Assembly (NCBI GenBank): GCA_019746225.1
Contig: JAIESE010000033.1
Location: forward strand, 1-55,700
Reading direction: 5' to 3'
Source of the DNA: Alphaproteobacteria bacterium
Lineage (GTDB): Bacteria > Pseudomonadota > Alphaproteobacteria > Paracaedibacterales > VGCI01
DNA length: 55,700 nt
Below, piece after piece: positions 33,629 to 45,467 of this stretch; within the stretch, counting starts at the first letter, position 1, and each line of letters begins with the position of its first letter. A model generated the notes under the pieces. The model ran no database searches. It saw only the letters and a list, made by a program, of their open reading frames with translations, and had not been told where the DNA came from. A program made the translations under genes and the position numbers.

Positions 33629-33931
33629 AACAATCTCCAAATAGAAATCCTTCTCCCACGAAAAAGATTCGGGTTAAATTTACTTTAAATTAGGTTTGTT
33701 GAATTGGGAATATAAAAAGGGTATGTCGACGTCAGCCGACGAGTAGAAGAGAGAGGATAGCAAATGGTGAAATACGTATGGTCATGAAATTCTCAATCAT
33801 TAATATCAATTTGATCAATAACATAAGGAAAAAAGGTCGTCAAGATTTTTGTCATGATCGTATTATAGGATACGATCATGGTTAATGGGCTTACCTGTTC
33901 TTTTGCTTCCCTGAGCAGCCTTTACGCTTTA
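33629..33931. other. Intergenic region between RTX and MHS genes with a perfect 11-bp palindrome
   Basis: CATGATCGTAT (33853-33863) and ATACGATCATG (33870-33880) are perfect inverted copies with a 6-base loop. On the minus strand a TTGACG follows about 10 bp after, which could be the -35 of the MHS transporter gene, so the palindrome may be its operator. No gene is seen in this stretch. Confidence 0.4.
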
Positions 33932-33959
33932 AAAAAAGGGCGCCAAAGCTCCCTTTTTT
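33932..33959 (-). terminator. Intrinsic terminator of the RTX gene
   Basis: Read on the minus strand, AAAAAAGGGAGC pairs with GCGCCCTTTTTT around a TTTG loop with one mismatch, ending in a run of seven T. It lies about 20 bp after the RTX stop. Position, stem and T-run fit a rho-independent terminator. Confidence 0.7.
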
Positions 33960-33978
33960 CAATACAAATAAACCCTTT

Positions 33979-35793
33979 TTACACAATAATGCTGATGTGT
34001 GCCGCGGCATCAGTTGGCAATACATAGAGTTGACTGATGCTGGTTTGCCCAGTAAAGACAACATCCGCAAAGACGATCGTGCTTCCATTGTTAAAATGCA
34101 CCGCCACCCTATCGTTTGGAATGTCATAAACAGCGGGTGATAGGGAGGCGCCGCCCACATCGAGGGTATGGGTAGTGTTTGTTGCAGGATCCACAAACGA
34201 TCTCGTACTTCTTGCAAAGTACCCGCCTGCATTAACAACATTAGCTTCTAAGGAAGTATCGGTAATAGAAGAGATTTGCGCATCAATGTCCTGGATTGCC
34301 GTATTCCCGCTGACATGAGCCACATTTTTGAAAGCGAGATTGTCTTGTTGAACCCATAATGTATTTGCGACGCTATTATTTCCGGATTGACTTGAATCAG
34401 TATCAGGACTGCCAACGCCAACAGCCAAATTTGGAGAAAATCCATTGAAGTCCATCAAGACATCCCGATTCCATCCTTGGCTAATATCAAACACGAACGT
34501 ATCAGATCCGACAGCCACGCCAGTAGTAGAAACGCTCGCTATTGCCGTGAAAGTGCCGACACTAGATGGATCATTAAAAGCAACTGGGGCACCGCTCGTT
34601 GGAGTATTGTTCACCCCCCCAGCTGTCGTCATATTATCCCCCCAGATTAGATCGTCCCCTTGGCCGCCCTGGAGTGTATCATTTCCTTGAAATGTCCCAT
34701 GTCCTGTAGCAATTGTACCACCAATCACTGTAGCCCCAGGGACAGTTACGTTTGCTCCTCGCTCATAATATGAGTTCAAGGGGCTGTCGTCACCGACCAA
34801 GACATCATTACCAGCCCCCCCATAGAGATGATCCGCTCCCTTGAGAGTTGTTAACTGGCTAACGTCAATGGTTCCCGATTGAAATATATTTTGCTGATTT
34901 CGGTCGCCTATGAGGGTATCGTTGCCACTGCCCCCGCTCATAGAATCATTACCATCTACAAATAGACCAACAAGTCCATAACCGGTAAATTTAACAACAA
35001 CATTTGCTCTGTCTCCTGCCATGAAATCATTCCCACTCCCTCCATCCATATTGTCTGAACTCATGAATTTGTTGAGAAAGAGAGTACCAGGTGTTAAGAT
35101 TAACCCATCTAGGGTTTCTCCCAAGATAATTTGCCAAGAAAACTTCTCACCAACTATTATATCATTTCCGTCACCCCCTACGAAGGTACTCGTATTCGAA
35201 GTTTCTGAATTATACATGTCCCCTTGCAAGCTTTCTGCCCCATATCCAACACCTACAAGAACATCATCACCTGCTCCGCCATTTAATATGTCTCCCCCTG
35301 AGTTCATAGGCATTGTTCTATTCATCATGTTTAACTTTTCAAATCCAAAATCTCCTATGAGAATATCATTTCCGGAACCGCCGAGGAGAATATCATGCCC
35401 TAAGACCACACTTGATATCCCTATTTCAGTCGTTACTTTATAGAAACCGCCACGATCCCCTATGAGCAGATCATCTCCGGTACCCCCTAAGAGAAGATCA
35501 TTGCCATAGGTTGCCGTGCCGCCAATTATAGGAGCTGAATCTTGTGTATCGCCCACGAGGACATTTTTTCCACCCCCGCCAATCAAATCACCGCCATAGA
35601 GAATGTCATTGCCGAGACCCCCATAAATGGTGTCATCCCCCTGCCCACCGACCAGGATGTCACTCATATTTCCCCCTTTAATGAGGTCGTTCCCCTTACC
35701 GCCGTAAACGATGAGGTTATAATTGGAGTAAGGACCAGATGAATAGTCAATCGTGTCGCCTGCGTTGGTTCCAAATTTAATTTTAACAGCCAT
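33979..35793 (-). CDS. RTX calcium-binding protein, probable type I secretion substrate
   Basis: This 604-residue protein has an AAGGAG site 9 bp before the ATG. It lacks an N-terminal signal peptide. At least ten GGxGxDxL-type repeats are spread over residues about 30-410, for example YGGKGNDLI, VGGQGDDTI, YGGLGNDIL, GGSGNDILIGD and GGQGDDLIWGD. The C-terminal 190 residues are repeat-free, contain DTFVFDISQGWNRDVLMDF and end in the hydrophobic ISIIV, like type I secretion signals. Most repeats are separated by 30-50 residues rather than packed in tandem as in a classic beta-roll. The gene is 13 kb from the exporter operon but is the only visible substrate. No enzymatic domain is recognised. 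Confidence 0.88.
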   Translation of the reverse strand: MAVKIKFGTNAGDTIDYSSGPYSNYNLIVYGGKGNDLIKGGNMSDILVGGQGDDTIYGGLGNDILYGGDLIGGGGKNVLVGDTQDSAPIIGGTATYGNDLLLGGTGDDLLIGDRGGFYKVTTEIGISSVVLGHDILLGGSGNDILIGDFGFEKLNMMNRTMPMNSGGDILNGGAGDDVLVGVGYGAESLQGDMYNSETSNTSTFVGGDGNDIIVGEKFSWQIILGETLDGLILTPGTLFLNKFMSSDNMDGGSGNDFMAGDRANVVVKFTGYGLVGLFVDGNDSMSGGSGNDTLIGDRNQQNIFQSGTIDVSQLTTLKGADHLYGGAGNDVLVGDDSPLNSYYERGANVTVPGATVIGGTIATGHGTFQGNDTLQGGQGDDLIWGDNMTTAGGVNNTPTSGAPVAFNDPSSVGTFTAIASVSTTGVAVGSDTFVFDISQGWNRDVLMDFNGFSPNLAVGVGSPDTDSSQSGNNSVANTLWVQQDNLAFKNVAHVSGNTAIQDIDAQISSITDTSLEANVVNAGGYFARSTRSFVDPATNTTHTLDVGGASLSPAVYDIPNDRVAVHFNNGSTIVFADVVFTGQTSISQLYVLPTDAAAHISIIV

Positions 35794-36102
35794 GAAACGT
35801 GCTCCTTTTTAAAGGGGGGATGGAAGGTTTTTAAGGCCTTAATCACCATTCCCGGGTTAATATCGAAATCAACACAGACGAAAGTTTATTCTCATGCCAA
35901 TAGATATATTATGTATTCAATACTTAATATAGATTTAATTATTTATAAATCAATATATCGTTTTCTAATTTTTCTATTTATTATGAAATTTTATATTTAT
36001 ATGGCTATTTACATAGATATTAATTTAGATTTATTTGCGAAAAATGGAGGATTTTGTTTGTTCTTTTTAAGAAAAAGGCATTTTCAGGGGTTTTAAAATT
36101 TG
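35794..36102. other. Very AT-rich upstream region of the RTX gene
   Basis: The stretch from about 35885 to 36060 is strikingly AT-rich compared with its neighbours, with many TATA-like runs, and precedes the minus-strand RTX gene. It probably holds the RTX promoter. A 61-codon open frame here is a composition artefact. No specific box can be named. Confidence 0.45.
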
Positions 36103-36108
36103 AAAAAA

Positions 36109-36122
36109 CCTGTTTTAGCAGG
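36109..36122 (-). terminator. Short intrinsic terminator downstream of the queuosine transporter gene
   Basis: On the minus strand CCTG-CTAAAA-CAGG is followed by TTTTTT (36108-36103). The stem is only 4 bp plus a possible wobble pair. Its first arm is part of the right end of the long hairpin at 36117-36182, so the two structures compete. Confidence 0.4.
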
Positions 36123-36182
36123 CTTGATATAAATGAGTCTCATAATTGTGTGTTTATGGGACTCATTTATATCAAGCCTGCT
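36117..36182. repeat. 29-bp inverted repeat (long hairpin)
   Basis: The arms 36117-36145 and 36154-36182 are reverse complements with one mismatch, separated by TTGTGTGT. Each contains AGCAGGCTTGATATAAATGA. It lies 64 bp past the stop of the queuosine transporter gene. It could be a strong terminator, a transposon-derived palindrome, or one arm of an attenuator. Confidence 0.75.
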
Positions 36183-36245
36183 TGTCCATGATTTTATTAG
36201 CTTTGAAAGCAGATGGCGGGTGAGTTGTATTTTCCCATTATAACT

Positions 36246-36932
36246 TCACGCAACAGCTGTTTCGATAGCCTTATCCAACTCATTCGGCTTATGGTCACTT
36301 CCCAACACATATTGAATGAGGTAATAGCCACCATAAAACAAAGGTGTGCTGCACAGGGTGAAGAAAAGCTTGAATAGGAAAGAGTTGCCAATGAGCGCGC
36401 CCATACGTTCAATGGGGAGAACACCAAAGAAACTCATGAAACTGATGACAATGGTCGTATCCAACAACAATGAAATCGCTGTGGAGGTATTGTTTCGAAG
36501 CCACAACCATTTGTCGCCCGTGAGCTTTCGAACCCATAAATAAACATATATATCAAAAACTTGAGTGATGTAACAGGCCATAAGAGATCCAATAAACGCC
36601 ACATTGTAAAGGCCAAATACCTTGTTAAAGGTATGATTATCAATTTTGGACCAGGACGTGGCAGGCAGCGCATCCATAAACGCAATCGCAACCGCAATAA
36701 ATAGACTCATGCCAATTGCAAGCTTGACGGAATATCGGGCTCTATCCTTGCCAAAGAATTCTGTAACAAGGGCAGTCACCAAGAAGCTTAGGGGATATAA
36801 CACGGTCCCGGCGGATAACTCCAGGCTTGTGAAGGGAATATGAACGAACTTTTGGTATATCAAGTTGCTCATGACAACAAGCACGGAAAAGAGAGCACAT
36901 AGCGTTGTGTAGGTTTTATCCGAAGCAGACAT
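36246..36932 (-). CDS. yhhQ: Queuosine precursor transporter (QPTR/YhhQ family)
   Basis: Three ATGs stand in a row (36938, 36935, 36932); AAGGTG gives the best spacing to the third, so I use 36932 (228 residues). The protein is polytopic with about six helices. It matches the YhhQ/DUF165 (VUT) family in SNLIYQKFV, SAGTVLYPLSFLVTALVTEF and the repeated Asp/Arg pattern in the following loop. YhhQ imports queuosine precursors, so the cell probably salvages queuine or preQ1 for tRNA modification. It begins 11 bp after the PBP1A stop and is likely in one transcript with it. Confidence 0.83.
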   Translation of the reverse strand: MSASDKTYTTLCALFSVLVVMSNLIYQKFVHIPFTSLELSAGTVLYPLSFLVTALVTEFFGKDRARYSVKLAIGMSLFIAVAIAFMDALPATSWSKIDNHTFNKVFGLYNVAFIGSLMACYITQVFDIYVYLWVRKLTGDKWLWLRNNTSTAISLLLDTTIVISFMSFFGVLPIERMGALIGNSFLFKLFFTLCSTPLFYGGYYLIQYVLGSDHKPNELDKAIETAVA

Positions 36933-36943
36933 CATCATTCACC

Positions 36944-39061
36944 TTATCCAGCGACTTGGTTCACCAATCGTTCAAATTCATCCTCAGACTCAACGTTAGG
37001 GATTGGGGCCGGTGCAATAAGCCCATCTTCAGAGATTTCATCATACTCAACGCGGCTGTCCGTCTCTTCCGTCTCAGTATCAGCATTATCGACGGTGAGC
37101 TCCCCTTCCGGTTTACCTTCTTCCCCATAAACAGACTTCATGAATCTCGACCAAACTTTCAAGGGCAAACGTGCCCCCGTTGATTTTTTAGCCATAAGGG
37201 CGTTGTTATCATTTCCTGTCCAAACGCCAGCGACAAGATCGGGGGTGTACCCAATAAAGTTGGCATCTAAGTCACCGTTACTGCCGGTTTTTCCAGCAAC
37301 GGGAAAGGACATCTTCGCCCCACGTCCTGTACCATTGTTAACCACGCCGGTGAGCATTTCATTCATTTGACGGACATACTTGGCATCAACCACAGGGCTG
37401 CCGACTTCCGCTTGGCGCTGATAAAGGATCATTCCAGCCTTGTCTTTAATCAGCAAAATTCCATAGGGCCATACACTATTCCCATTATTCGCAAAAGTTG
37501 CAAAGGCAGCTGTGAGGTCTAGAAGGGTCACTTCCGTGGTCCCAATGGCCATGCTGAGGTCTGGAACAATTCTGCCGTTAATTCCCAATCGCCTGGCAAC
37601 TTCAATAATGCGCTTTGTTCCAATTTGTTGGGCAATGCGAATCGTACAGGTGTTGATAGACTTTGCTAAAGCCTCTTTAAGGCTATAGTCTTCCCCTTCT
37701 AAATAGCGATATTGATGTTTGCCAAAGTTTTTAGCGGTCCAAGGTCCAATCGTAACGGGTTCATCGGAAACGCGGGTCTCTGGGCTCATTCCATATTCGA
37801 GAGCAGCAAGATATACAAACATTTTCCAAGAGGATCCAGATTGTCTTAAAGCTTGCGTTACCCTGTTAAATTGGCTCCCTTGATAACTTTTACCACCCAC
37901 CATCGCCTGAACCGCACCATTTGGGGTCATCACAACCATAGCGATTTCGCTGGTTTTCAACTCTTTCCCCATGTCTTCAAGCAAGTTAATAGCAGATTCT
38001 TCCGCTTTCTGTTGCATGGGCAAATTAAGGGTGGTCACCACTACCAAATCCTTATCCAAGATGGTCACGTAGTTGGAAATCGAATCGTAAACCCAGTCAG
38101 CAAAGAATTGATATCCCTTCCCCGACTTAGCCGTTTCTGCCATATGAGCATCCGCTTGACGCATATATTCATCTGCAGAACGTATGTAACCAGCCTCTTG
38201 CATTTGGTCGAGAACGACTTTTGCGCGAGCTCGAGAGCGCTCAGGATGGGCTGTTGGAGAGTATCGAGAGGGTGCTTTGAGCAGGCCCGCTATGACAGCG
38301 GCCTCGTAAACAGTCAGCTGACGAGCCGATTTTTTAAAATACTTGTGGGCAGCGGCATCCACCCCATAGGTGCCGGCTCCAAAATAGACGCGATTCAGAT
38401 ATATCGTCATTATCTGATCTTTTGTGAAGTGCCACTCTAGCCATACGGCCATGATGGCTTCCTGAATTTTCCGACGCAAGGAACGATCGTTGGTATTATA
38501 CATGCCTTGTGTCATCAGGAAATTCTTGGCCAACTGCTGTGTGATCGTAGAGCCACCTTGAACAACACGATCCGCACGATAGTTCGTATAAGCTGCCCGA
38601 ACCAAACCAATAACATCGACACCAAAGTGACTATAAAAGCGACGATCCTCAATGGCCATAAGGGCTTGGGGAATGTAGGGCGAAAGCTCTTGAACACGAA
38701 TCATGTCCTCATAGAGATCGCCATAAGTTCCGATCACCGTTCCGTCTTGCGTCATAATAGTAACACTTGGACGTCGTGCTGTTGTTTGAAGACGACCTAT
38801 GTCAGGTAAGTCATAACTGAACCAAAGAATGCCGAGGCCCCCTAAGCACATGATCCAAATGCCCATGGTCAACATGAGACGAAATATGACCCATTTTATT
38901 GAAACTTTACGGCGCTTTTTGGAGGGCGGTTTCCGGCCACCACCACCCCGGCCACCTGATTTACGCTTTGGTTTGCCAGAATCATGAGAATGAGACTCCC
39001 CCTCTCCCCACGATAGGGTGGGACGTTCAAAACCAAACAGAGTAGAAGGTTGTCTCGCCAC
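36944..39061 (-). CDS. mrcA: Penicillin-binding protein 1A (bifunctional glycosyltransferase/transpeptidase)
   Basis: This 705-residue protein starts at GTG (39061) with AAGG 7 bp upstream. It has a cytosolic Gly/Lys-rich tail (1-52) and one membrane anchor (about 57-82). A GT51 glycosyltransferase follows (about 105-280) with ALMAIEDRRFYSHFGVD and GGSTITQQLAKN. The transpeptidase domain (about 380-620) has catalytic Ser410 in SGSSWKMF, SIN in SINTCTIR and KTG in GKTGSNGD. The tail is acidic. It polymerises and crosslinks peptidoglycan, so the organism keeps a wall. It is close to the PBP1A class but about 100 residues shorter than E. coli PBP1A. Confidence 0.9.
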   Translation of the reverse strand: MARQPSTLFGFERPTLSWGEGESHSHDSGKPKRKSGGRGGGGRKPPSKKRRKVSIKWVIFRLMLTMGIWIMCLGGLGILWFSYDLPDIGRLQTTARRPSVTIMTQDGTVIGTYGDLYEDMIRVQELSPYIPQALMAIEDRRFYSHFGVDVIGLVRAAYTNYRADRVVQGGSTITQQLAKNFLMTQGMYNTNDRSLRRKIQEAIMAVWLEWHFTKDQIMTIYLNRVYFGAGTYGVDAAAHKYFKKSARQLTVYEAAVIAGLLKAPSRYSPTAHPERSRARAKVVLDQMQEAGYIRSADEYMRQADAHMAETAKSGKGYQFFADWVYDSISNYVTILDKDLVVVTTLNLPMQQKAEESAINLLEDMGKELKTSEIAMVVMTPNGAVQAMVGGKSYQGSQFNRVTQALRQSGSSWKMFVYLAALEYGMSPETRVSDEPVTIGPWTAKNFGKHQYRYLEGEDYSLKEALAKSINTCTIRIAQQIGTKRIIEVARRLGINGRIVPDLSMAIGTTEVTLLDLTAAFATFANNGNSVWPYGILLIKDKAGMILYQRQAEVGSPVVDAKYVRQMNEMLTGVVNNGTGRGAKMSFPVAGKTGSNGDLDANFIGYTPDLVAGVWTGNDNNALMAKKSTGARLPLKVWSRFMKSVYGEEGKPEGELTVDNADTETEETDSRVEYDEISEDGLIAPAPIPNVESEDEFERLVNQVAG

Positions 39062-39125
39062 AATTTACCTTAATGTAAAATTCTATATATTATAATTATT
39101 TAGAACAATATTCGTTTATATATCA

Positions 39126-41588
<2,463 letters not shown>

Positions 41589-41615
41589 TTAAATAGCTGT
41601 TCTTTGATTATACAC

Positions 41616-42875
41616 CTAAAAATCATTCGTTAAAGTTGCATTATGAACTGTCAGAAATTGTGCCTGACTGTTCAGACCTTGGAAAGTGGATTTATCAGTC
41701 CCGGTCATCCAAACTTGAAAAGGCCCTCTTGAATCTTCCTTTAAGCTCCCCAAAGAACTCCCTGAGGAAGATTCCATCGTTGAGCTGCATATTTCTTGGA
41801 ATAAAGTCAGCCGATGCCGGTCATCCAAGTGTGCTGCAACGTCGTCTAATAACAAAATAGCTGGGCAGGTCCGATGCTCTTCCTGAACTCTTGCAAAAGC
41901 CAAAGTCACAGCAAGAAGTAACATCTTCTGCTCTCCTGTGGAGCATAGCTCTGCAGGAAGCTGTTTGGCAAGATGGTGGACTTGAAAATCACTTCGATGA
42001 GGACCAATACTTGCTCCGCCGGTCTCTCCATCATGTCGACGACAGAGATTTAGCTTTTCCGCATATGTGTCCTCCACTGCCAGAGCAGGCTGGTTTTCTA
42101 GCCATACTTCCACTTCCCCGGTCATTTGGGCATGAAATTGCGGAAATGGATAGGTCTTATCTTGGCGCTGAGCTTCTTCCAGGCTCTTTACAACCTGGTG
42201 GCGTGCAACGACGATAGCAACCCCGTCTTCTGCCAAGTGCCGCTCAAGAGTAGATACCCATAACGGATCATAACGGCCTTCACGCAGCAAATGGGCCCGC
42301 TCCCGCAAATGATGATCATAACGATGAATCCGTGTCGCATGGGTTGGATCAAGGGCAAAAACAAGCCGATCAATGAACTTGCGACGGGTAGAAGCACCCT
42401 CCAGAAACAGGCGATCCATTTGAGGTGTTACCCAGATCACGCTAATCCAATCGGTAAGAGAGGCTTGGTTTTTTGCTGGCTGCCCATTTACTTTAATCAA
42501 GCGCCTTTCATTTCCAGTCGTTGTATAATCCAAACCGGTTCCTAATTGGACGGGGCCTACATTTGTGTTCACAGTAGCAGAAATAGCCCATGCTGGAGCT
42601 CTTTCAGCATCCCTATTTTGACTCCTCAAGTTCGTCACTTGGGACAATTTAATGCTGCGCAAACCCCTGCCTGGCGACAAAAAAGAAATGGCTTCCAGTA
42701 TATTCGTCTTTCCTGCCCCATTGGGTCCAGTTAAAATAATTGGACCGCCTTTAAGAGATAAGTCCAGTTCTTGATAGTTACGAAACTGGTGCAAAACAAG
42801 TCGTGACAAACCCATCCAGAAAGTAGGTTGATGATCCATTGCGGCAGGAGAATAGCTCTTTAAATTTTCAACCAT
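41616..42875 (-). CDS. recF: DNA replication and repair protein RecF
   Basis: This 419-residue SMC-like ATPase has Walker A GPNGAGKTNILEAIS after the R-L-x-L-x-x-F-R-N-Y start, the middle coiled region, the signature SIGPHRSDF, and Walker B ILLLDDVAAHLD. It loads RecA at gaps. The start is uncertain: ATG 42875 has a ribosome site very close to it, while later ATGs (42839, 42815) lack one. It follows dnaN after 43 bp. The size is slightly above the usual 360-380, mainly at the N-terminus. Confidence 0.93.
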   Translation of the reverse strand: MVENLKSYSPAAMDHQPTFWMGLSRLVLHQFRNYQELDLSLKGGPIILTGPNGAGKTNILEAISFLSPGRGLRSIKLSQVTNLRSQNRDAERAPAWAISATVNTNVGPVQLGTGLDYTTTGNERRLIKVNGQPAKNQASLTDWISVIWVTPQMDRLFLEGASTRRKFIDRLVFALDPTHATRIHRYDHHLRERAHLLREGRYDPLWVSTLERHLAEDGVAIVVARHQVVKSLEEAQRQDKTYPFPQFHAQMTGEVEVWLENQPALAVEDTYAEKLNLCRRHDGETGGASIGPHRSDFQVHHLAKQLPAELCSTGEQKMLLLAVTLAFARVQEEHRTCPAILLLDDVAAHLDDRHRLTLFQEICSSTMESSSGSSLGSLKEDSRGPFQVWMTGTDKSTFQGLNSQAQFLTVHNATLTNDF

Positions 42876-42918
42876 TTCCTGCTTCTTCGCCCCACTTATA
42901 ACCCCTTAACTGTTTTCA

Positions 42919-44040
42919 TTACACCCGCATAGGCATAAGAACGTAAGTAGCCTCTTTATCTGTTATTCCCTTGATAATTGCTGGTGCGTCGCCATTTGCG
43001 AGAATCACTTGCGCTTCATCTTCATCAATTTGTTGTGCAATATCCAATAAATACCGCGCATTAAAGCCGATTTCAATTGGGGTATCGTGCGGAAAATCTA
43101 TAGTCATTTCTTCCATAGCATTCCCCAAATCATGACTCGCTGCAGAAAGGGTGAGCATATTGTTGCTCAAATTAACCTTAATGGCCCGGACCTTATCATT
43201 AGAAACTGTGGCTACACGATCTACAGCTGCTGCAAATGCCTTGGCGTCAACGATGGCTGTCTTATCATTCCCAATGGGAATGGCCTTTTCATATTCCGGA
43301 TAAGTTGCATCAATCAGTCGGGAACTTAATACGGCATTCTCAAAGGCAAATTCAATTCGAGTAGGAGATAATGAAATACTCACTTCCGTCGTAGTTTCAT
43401 CAACAAGTTTACGAACTTCCACAATGGTTTTACGGCCAATGATAATGCCCGGCATATTTTCTGCTCCTTCAGGCAAAGGCACTTCAATATAAGCCAAACG
43501 ATGGGCATCTGTTGCAACAGACCTCAAGATTTTCTGTCCCCCCCGCTCCAACGTGTGGAGGTGAATGCCGTTCAAATAATATCGCGTTTCTTCCGTAGAC
43601 ATTGCAAATTTCGCACGATCTAAGAGTTTCTTAAATATCGCGATCGGCAGGGAAAAATGAACGGGAAGCTCCCCTTGTGTTAGCTGAGGAAAATCCTCTG
43701 CAGGCAAGCACGAGAGGTTGAAACGGGACCGTCCCCCTTTGAGGTTTAGTTGGCCTGTTTCCGGAACAAGGGTTAACTCCACAGTCGACCCTTCGGGAAG
43801 TTTACGCACAATGTCAAACAGCATTTGAGCAGAAACGGTCGTTGACCCAGGCTCTGTTACAATTGCCGAAACGGTTTCAATAAGCGCAAGATCCGTATCG
43901 GTTGTGATGAGGCTCAAACCCATGGGCGTTGCATTCAAAAGAACATTACTTAAGATGGGAACAGTGGTTCGGCGTTCAACCACGCTTTGACCATGAGAAA
44001 GAGCTTTCAAAAACGCAGACCGATCAATGGCTAACTTCAT
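42919..44040 (-). CDS. dnaN: DNA polymerase III sliding clamp (beta subunit)
   Basis: This 373-residue protein has three repeated clamp domains and starts at an ATG with GGAGG about 10 bp upstream, 5 bp after the dnaA stop. It has MKLAIDRSAFLKALSHGQSV, VPILSNVLLNA, EDFPQL, and the C-terminal YVLMPMRV, which forms part of the peptide-binding pocket. It is of normal length with no unusual features. Confidence 0.96.
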   Translation of the reverse strand: MKLAIDRSAFLKALSHGQSVVERRTTVPILSNVLLNATPMGLSLITTDTDLALIETVSAIVTEPGSTTVSAQMLFDIVRKLPEGSTVELTLVPETGQLNLKGGRSRFNLSCLPAEDFPQLTQGELPVHFSLPIAIFKKLLDRAKFAMSTEETRYYLNGIHLHTLERGGQKILRSVATDAHRLAYIEVPLPEGAENMPGIIIGRKTIVEVRKLVDETTTEVSISLSPTRIEFAFENAVLSSRLIDATYPEYEKAIPIGNDKTAIVDAKAFAAAVDRVATVSNDKVRAIKVNLSNNMLTLSAASHDLGNAMEEMTIDFPHDTPIEIGFNARYLLDIAQQIDEDEAQVILANGDAPAIIKGITDKEATYVLMPMRV

Positions 44041-44045
44041 AACTT

Positions 44046-45467
44046 TTATACCTCCAATGTACGACGTAAAATATCGAGATCTTCTGAGAATTCTCGATCT
44101 TGGGTTCTAACTTCTTCGACTTTGCGAACAGCATGCAAGACCGTTGTGTGATCGCGTCCTCCGAATTTACGACCAATTTCTGGCAAGGATCGCGACGTCA
44201 GGGCCTTCGCTAAATACATAGCAACTTGGCGAGGACGGGCAACATTTTGAGAGCGCCTTGCAGATTGCATGTCGGAAATTTTAATCCCATAATATTCCGC
44301 AACGCGCTTTTGAATATCCTCAATGGTCACCCGTCGGTCATTGGCTTTTAAGAGATCGCGCAAAACTTCGTGTGTTGTCTCTAATGTTATTTCGCGCCCA
44401 ACGAGCGTTGCATGGGCAACAATGCGATTTAAGGCTCCCTCGAGTTCGCGAATGTTGGAACTAATCTTACGTGCTAAAAACTCCATCACATCCTTGGGGA
44501 TGGGAATATTCAAGGTATCGGCTTTCGCATGTAAGATTCCTAGACGCAATTCATAGGTTGTGGGGTGAATATCAGCAACAAGCCCCCAACCAAGTCGGGA
44601 TTTTAATCGCTCTTCCATGCCTTCTAAGTCCGAAGGAGACTTGTCGGCTGATATAATGATTTGGTGGTTTTGATCAACCAGCGCATTGAAAGTATGGAAA
44701 AATTCTTCTTGCGTCGTCTCTTTGCCACTAATAAATTGGACATCGTCAATCATGAGGACGTCAACGGAGCGAAATTGCTCTTTAAATGAAACCGTGTCCT
44801 TATAGCGCAACGCCCTGATAAACTGGTACATAAACTTTTCAGCAGATAAGTAAATGACACGACGTTTGGGATGATGGGTTTTAATATGCCAAGCAATGGC
44901 ATGCATCAAATGGGTTTTACCTAAACCAACTCCCCCATATAAAAACAGAGGATTAAACTGAGCCGTCTGGGACTCGGCCACCCGTAACGCCGCCGCATAG
45001 GCAAGCTCATTGGGTTTACCCACCACAAAATTATCAAAGGTAAATCGGGGATCAAGGGCAGCGCCTAAGACATCACGGTCAATGCCAATGATCTCTTCAT
45101 CGAGAGAAGGTGCTCTCTTGTGGTCTTGAGGAACGTCTGGAGCCGTTTGAGGAGCAGCTGGAGTCAATGGAGGTGATGCTACCTCTACAATCACTTCTAT
45201 TTTGGCAATAGTGGGGTTTAGAGCTTGCCAGACGACGCGTATGCGATCCGCGTAATGTGAAGCAACCCAATCCCGTATAAATCTCGTGGGCGCCGCAATA
45301 CGAACGATGCTGCCAATAACTTCCGTCACGAATAAAGGCTTCAACCAGCTTTTAAACATGGCCTCTCCAAGTTCCCCGCGCAATGTCTCGCGTACCTGTT
45401 CCCATTGAAGGGTCAACTCGGTCGGTTGGTGGGGTTTTGAAGGTTCTGTAAATGCCAGCGCTGTCAC
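44046..45467 (-). CDS. dnaA: Chromosomal replication initiator DnaA
   Basis: This 473-residue protein starts at GTG (45467) after AGGGA. Domain I (about 18-95) binds helicase partners. A Pro/Ala-rich linker (95-130) is followed by the AAA+ domain (about 137-350), with PLFLYGGVGLGKTHLMHAIA (Walker A), VDVLMIDDVQFISGK (Walker B), and a C-terminal helix-turn-helix with GGRDHTTVLHAVRKVE, the DnaA-box signature. It is divergent from mlaA. No DnaA boxes are visible upstream, see the neighbouring region. Confidence 0.97.
   Translation of the reverse strand: MTALAFTEPSKPHQPTELTLQWEQVRETLRGELGEAMFKSWLKPLFVTEVIGSIVRIAAPTRFIRDWVASHYADRIRVVWQALNPTIAKIEVIVEVASPPLTPAAPQTAPDVPQDHKRAPSLDEEIIGIDRDVLGAALDPRFTFDNFVVGKPNELAYAAALRVAESQTAQFNPLFLYGGVGLGKTHLMHAIAWHIKTHHPKRRVIYLSAEKFMYQFIRALRYKDTVSFKEQFRSVDVLMIDDVQFISGKETTQEEFFHTFNALVDQNHQIIISADKSPSDLEGMEERLKSRLGWGLVADIHPTTYELRLGILHAKADTLNIPIPKDVMEFLARKISSNIRELEGALNRIVAHATLVGREITLETTHEVLRDLLKANDRRVTIEDIQKRVAEYYGIKISDMQSARRSQNVARPRQVAMYLAKALTSRSLPEIGRKFGGRDHTTVLHAVRKVEEVRTQDREFSEDLDILRRTLEV

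Noticed and set aside
34000..35790. Several plus-strand frames opposite the RTX gene
   Set aside because: They are antisense shadows of the Gly/Asp-rich repeats, giving Pro/Ser-rich nonsense translations.
35911..36096. 61-codon plus-strand frame in the AT-rich stretch
   Set aside because: Its Ile/Phe/Tyr-rich translation reflects AT content only; no start signal.
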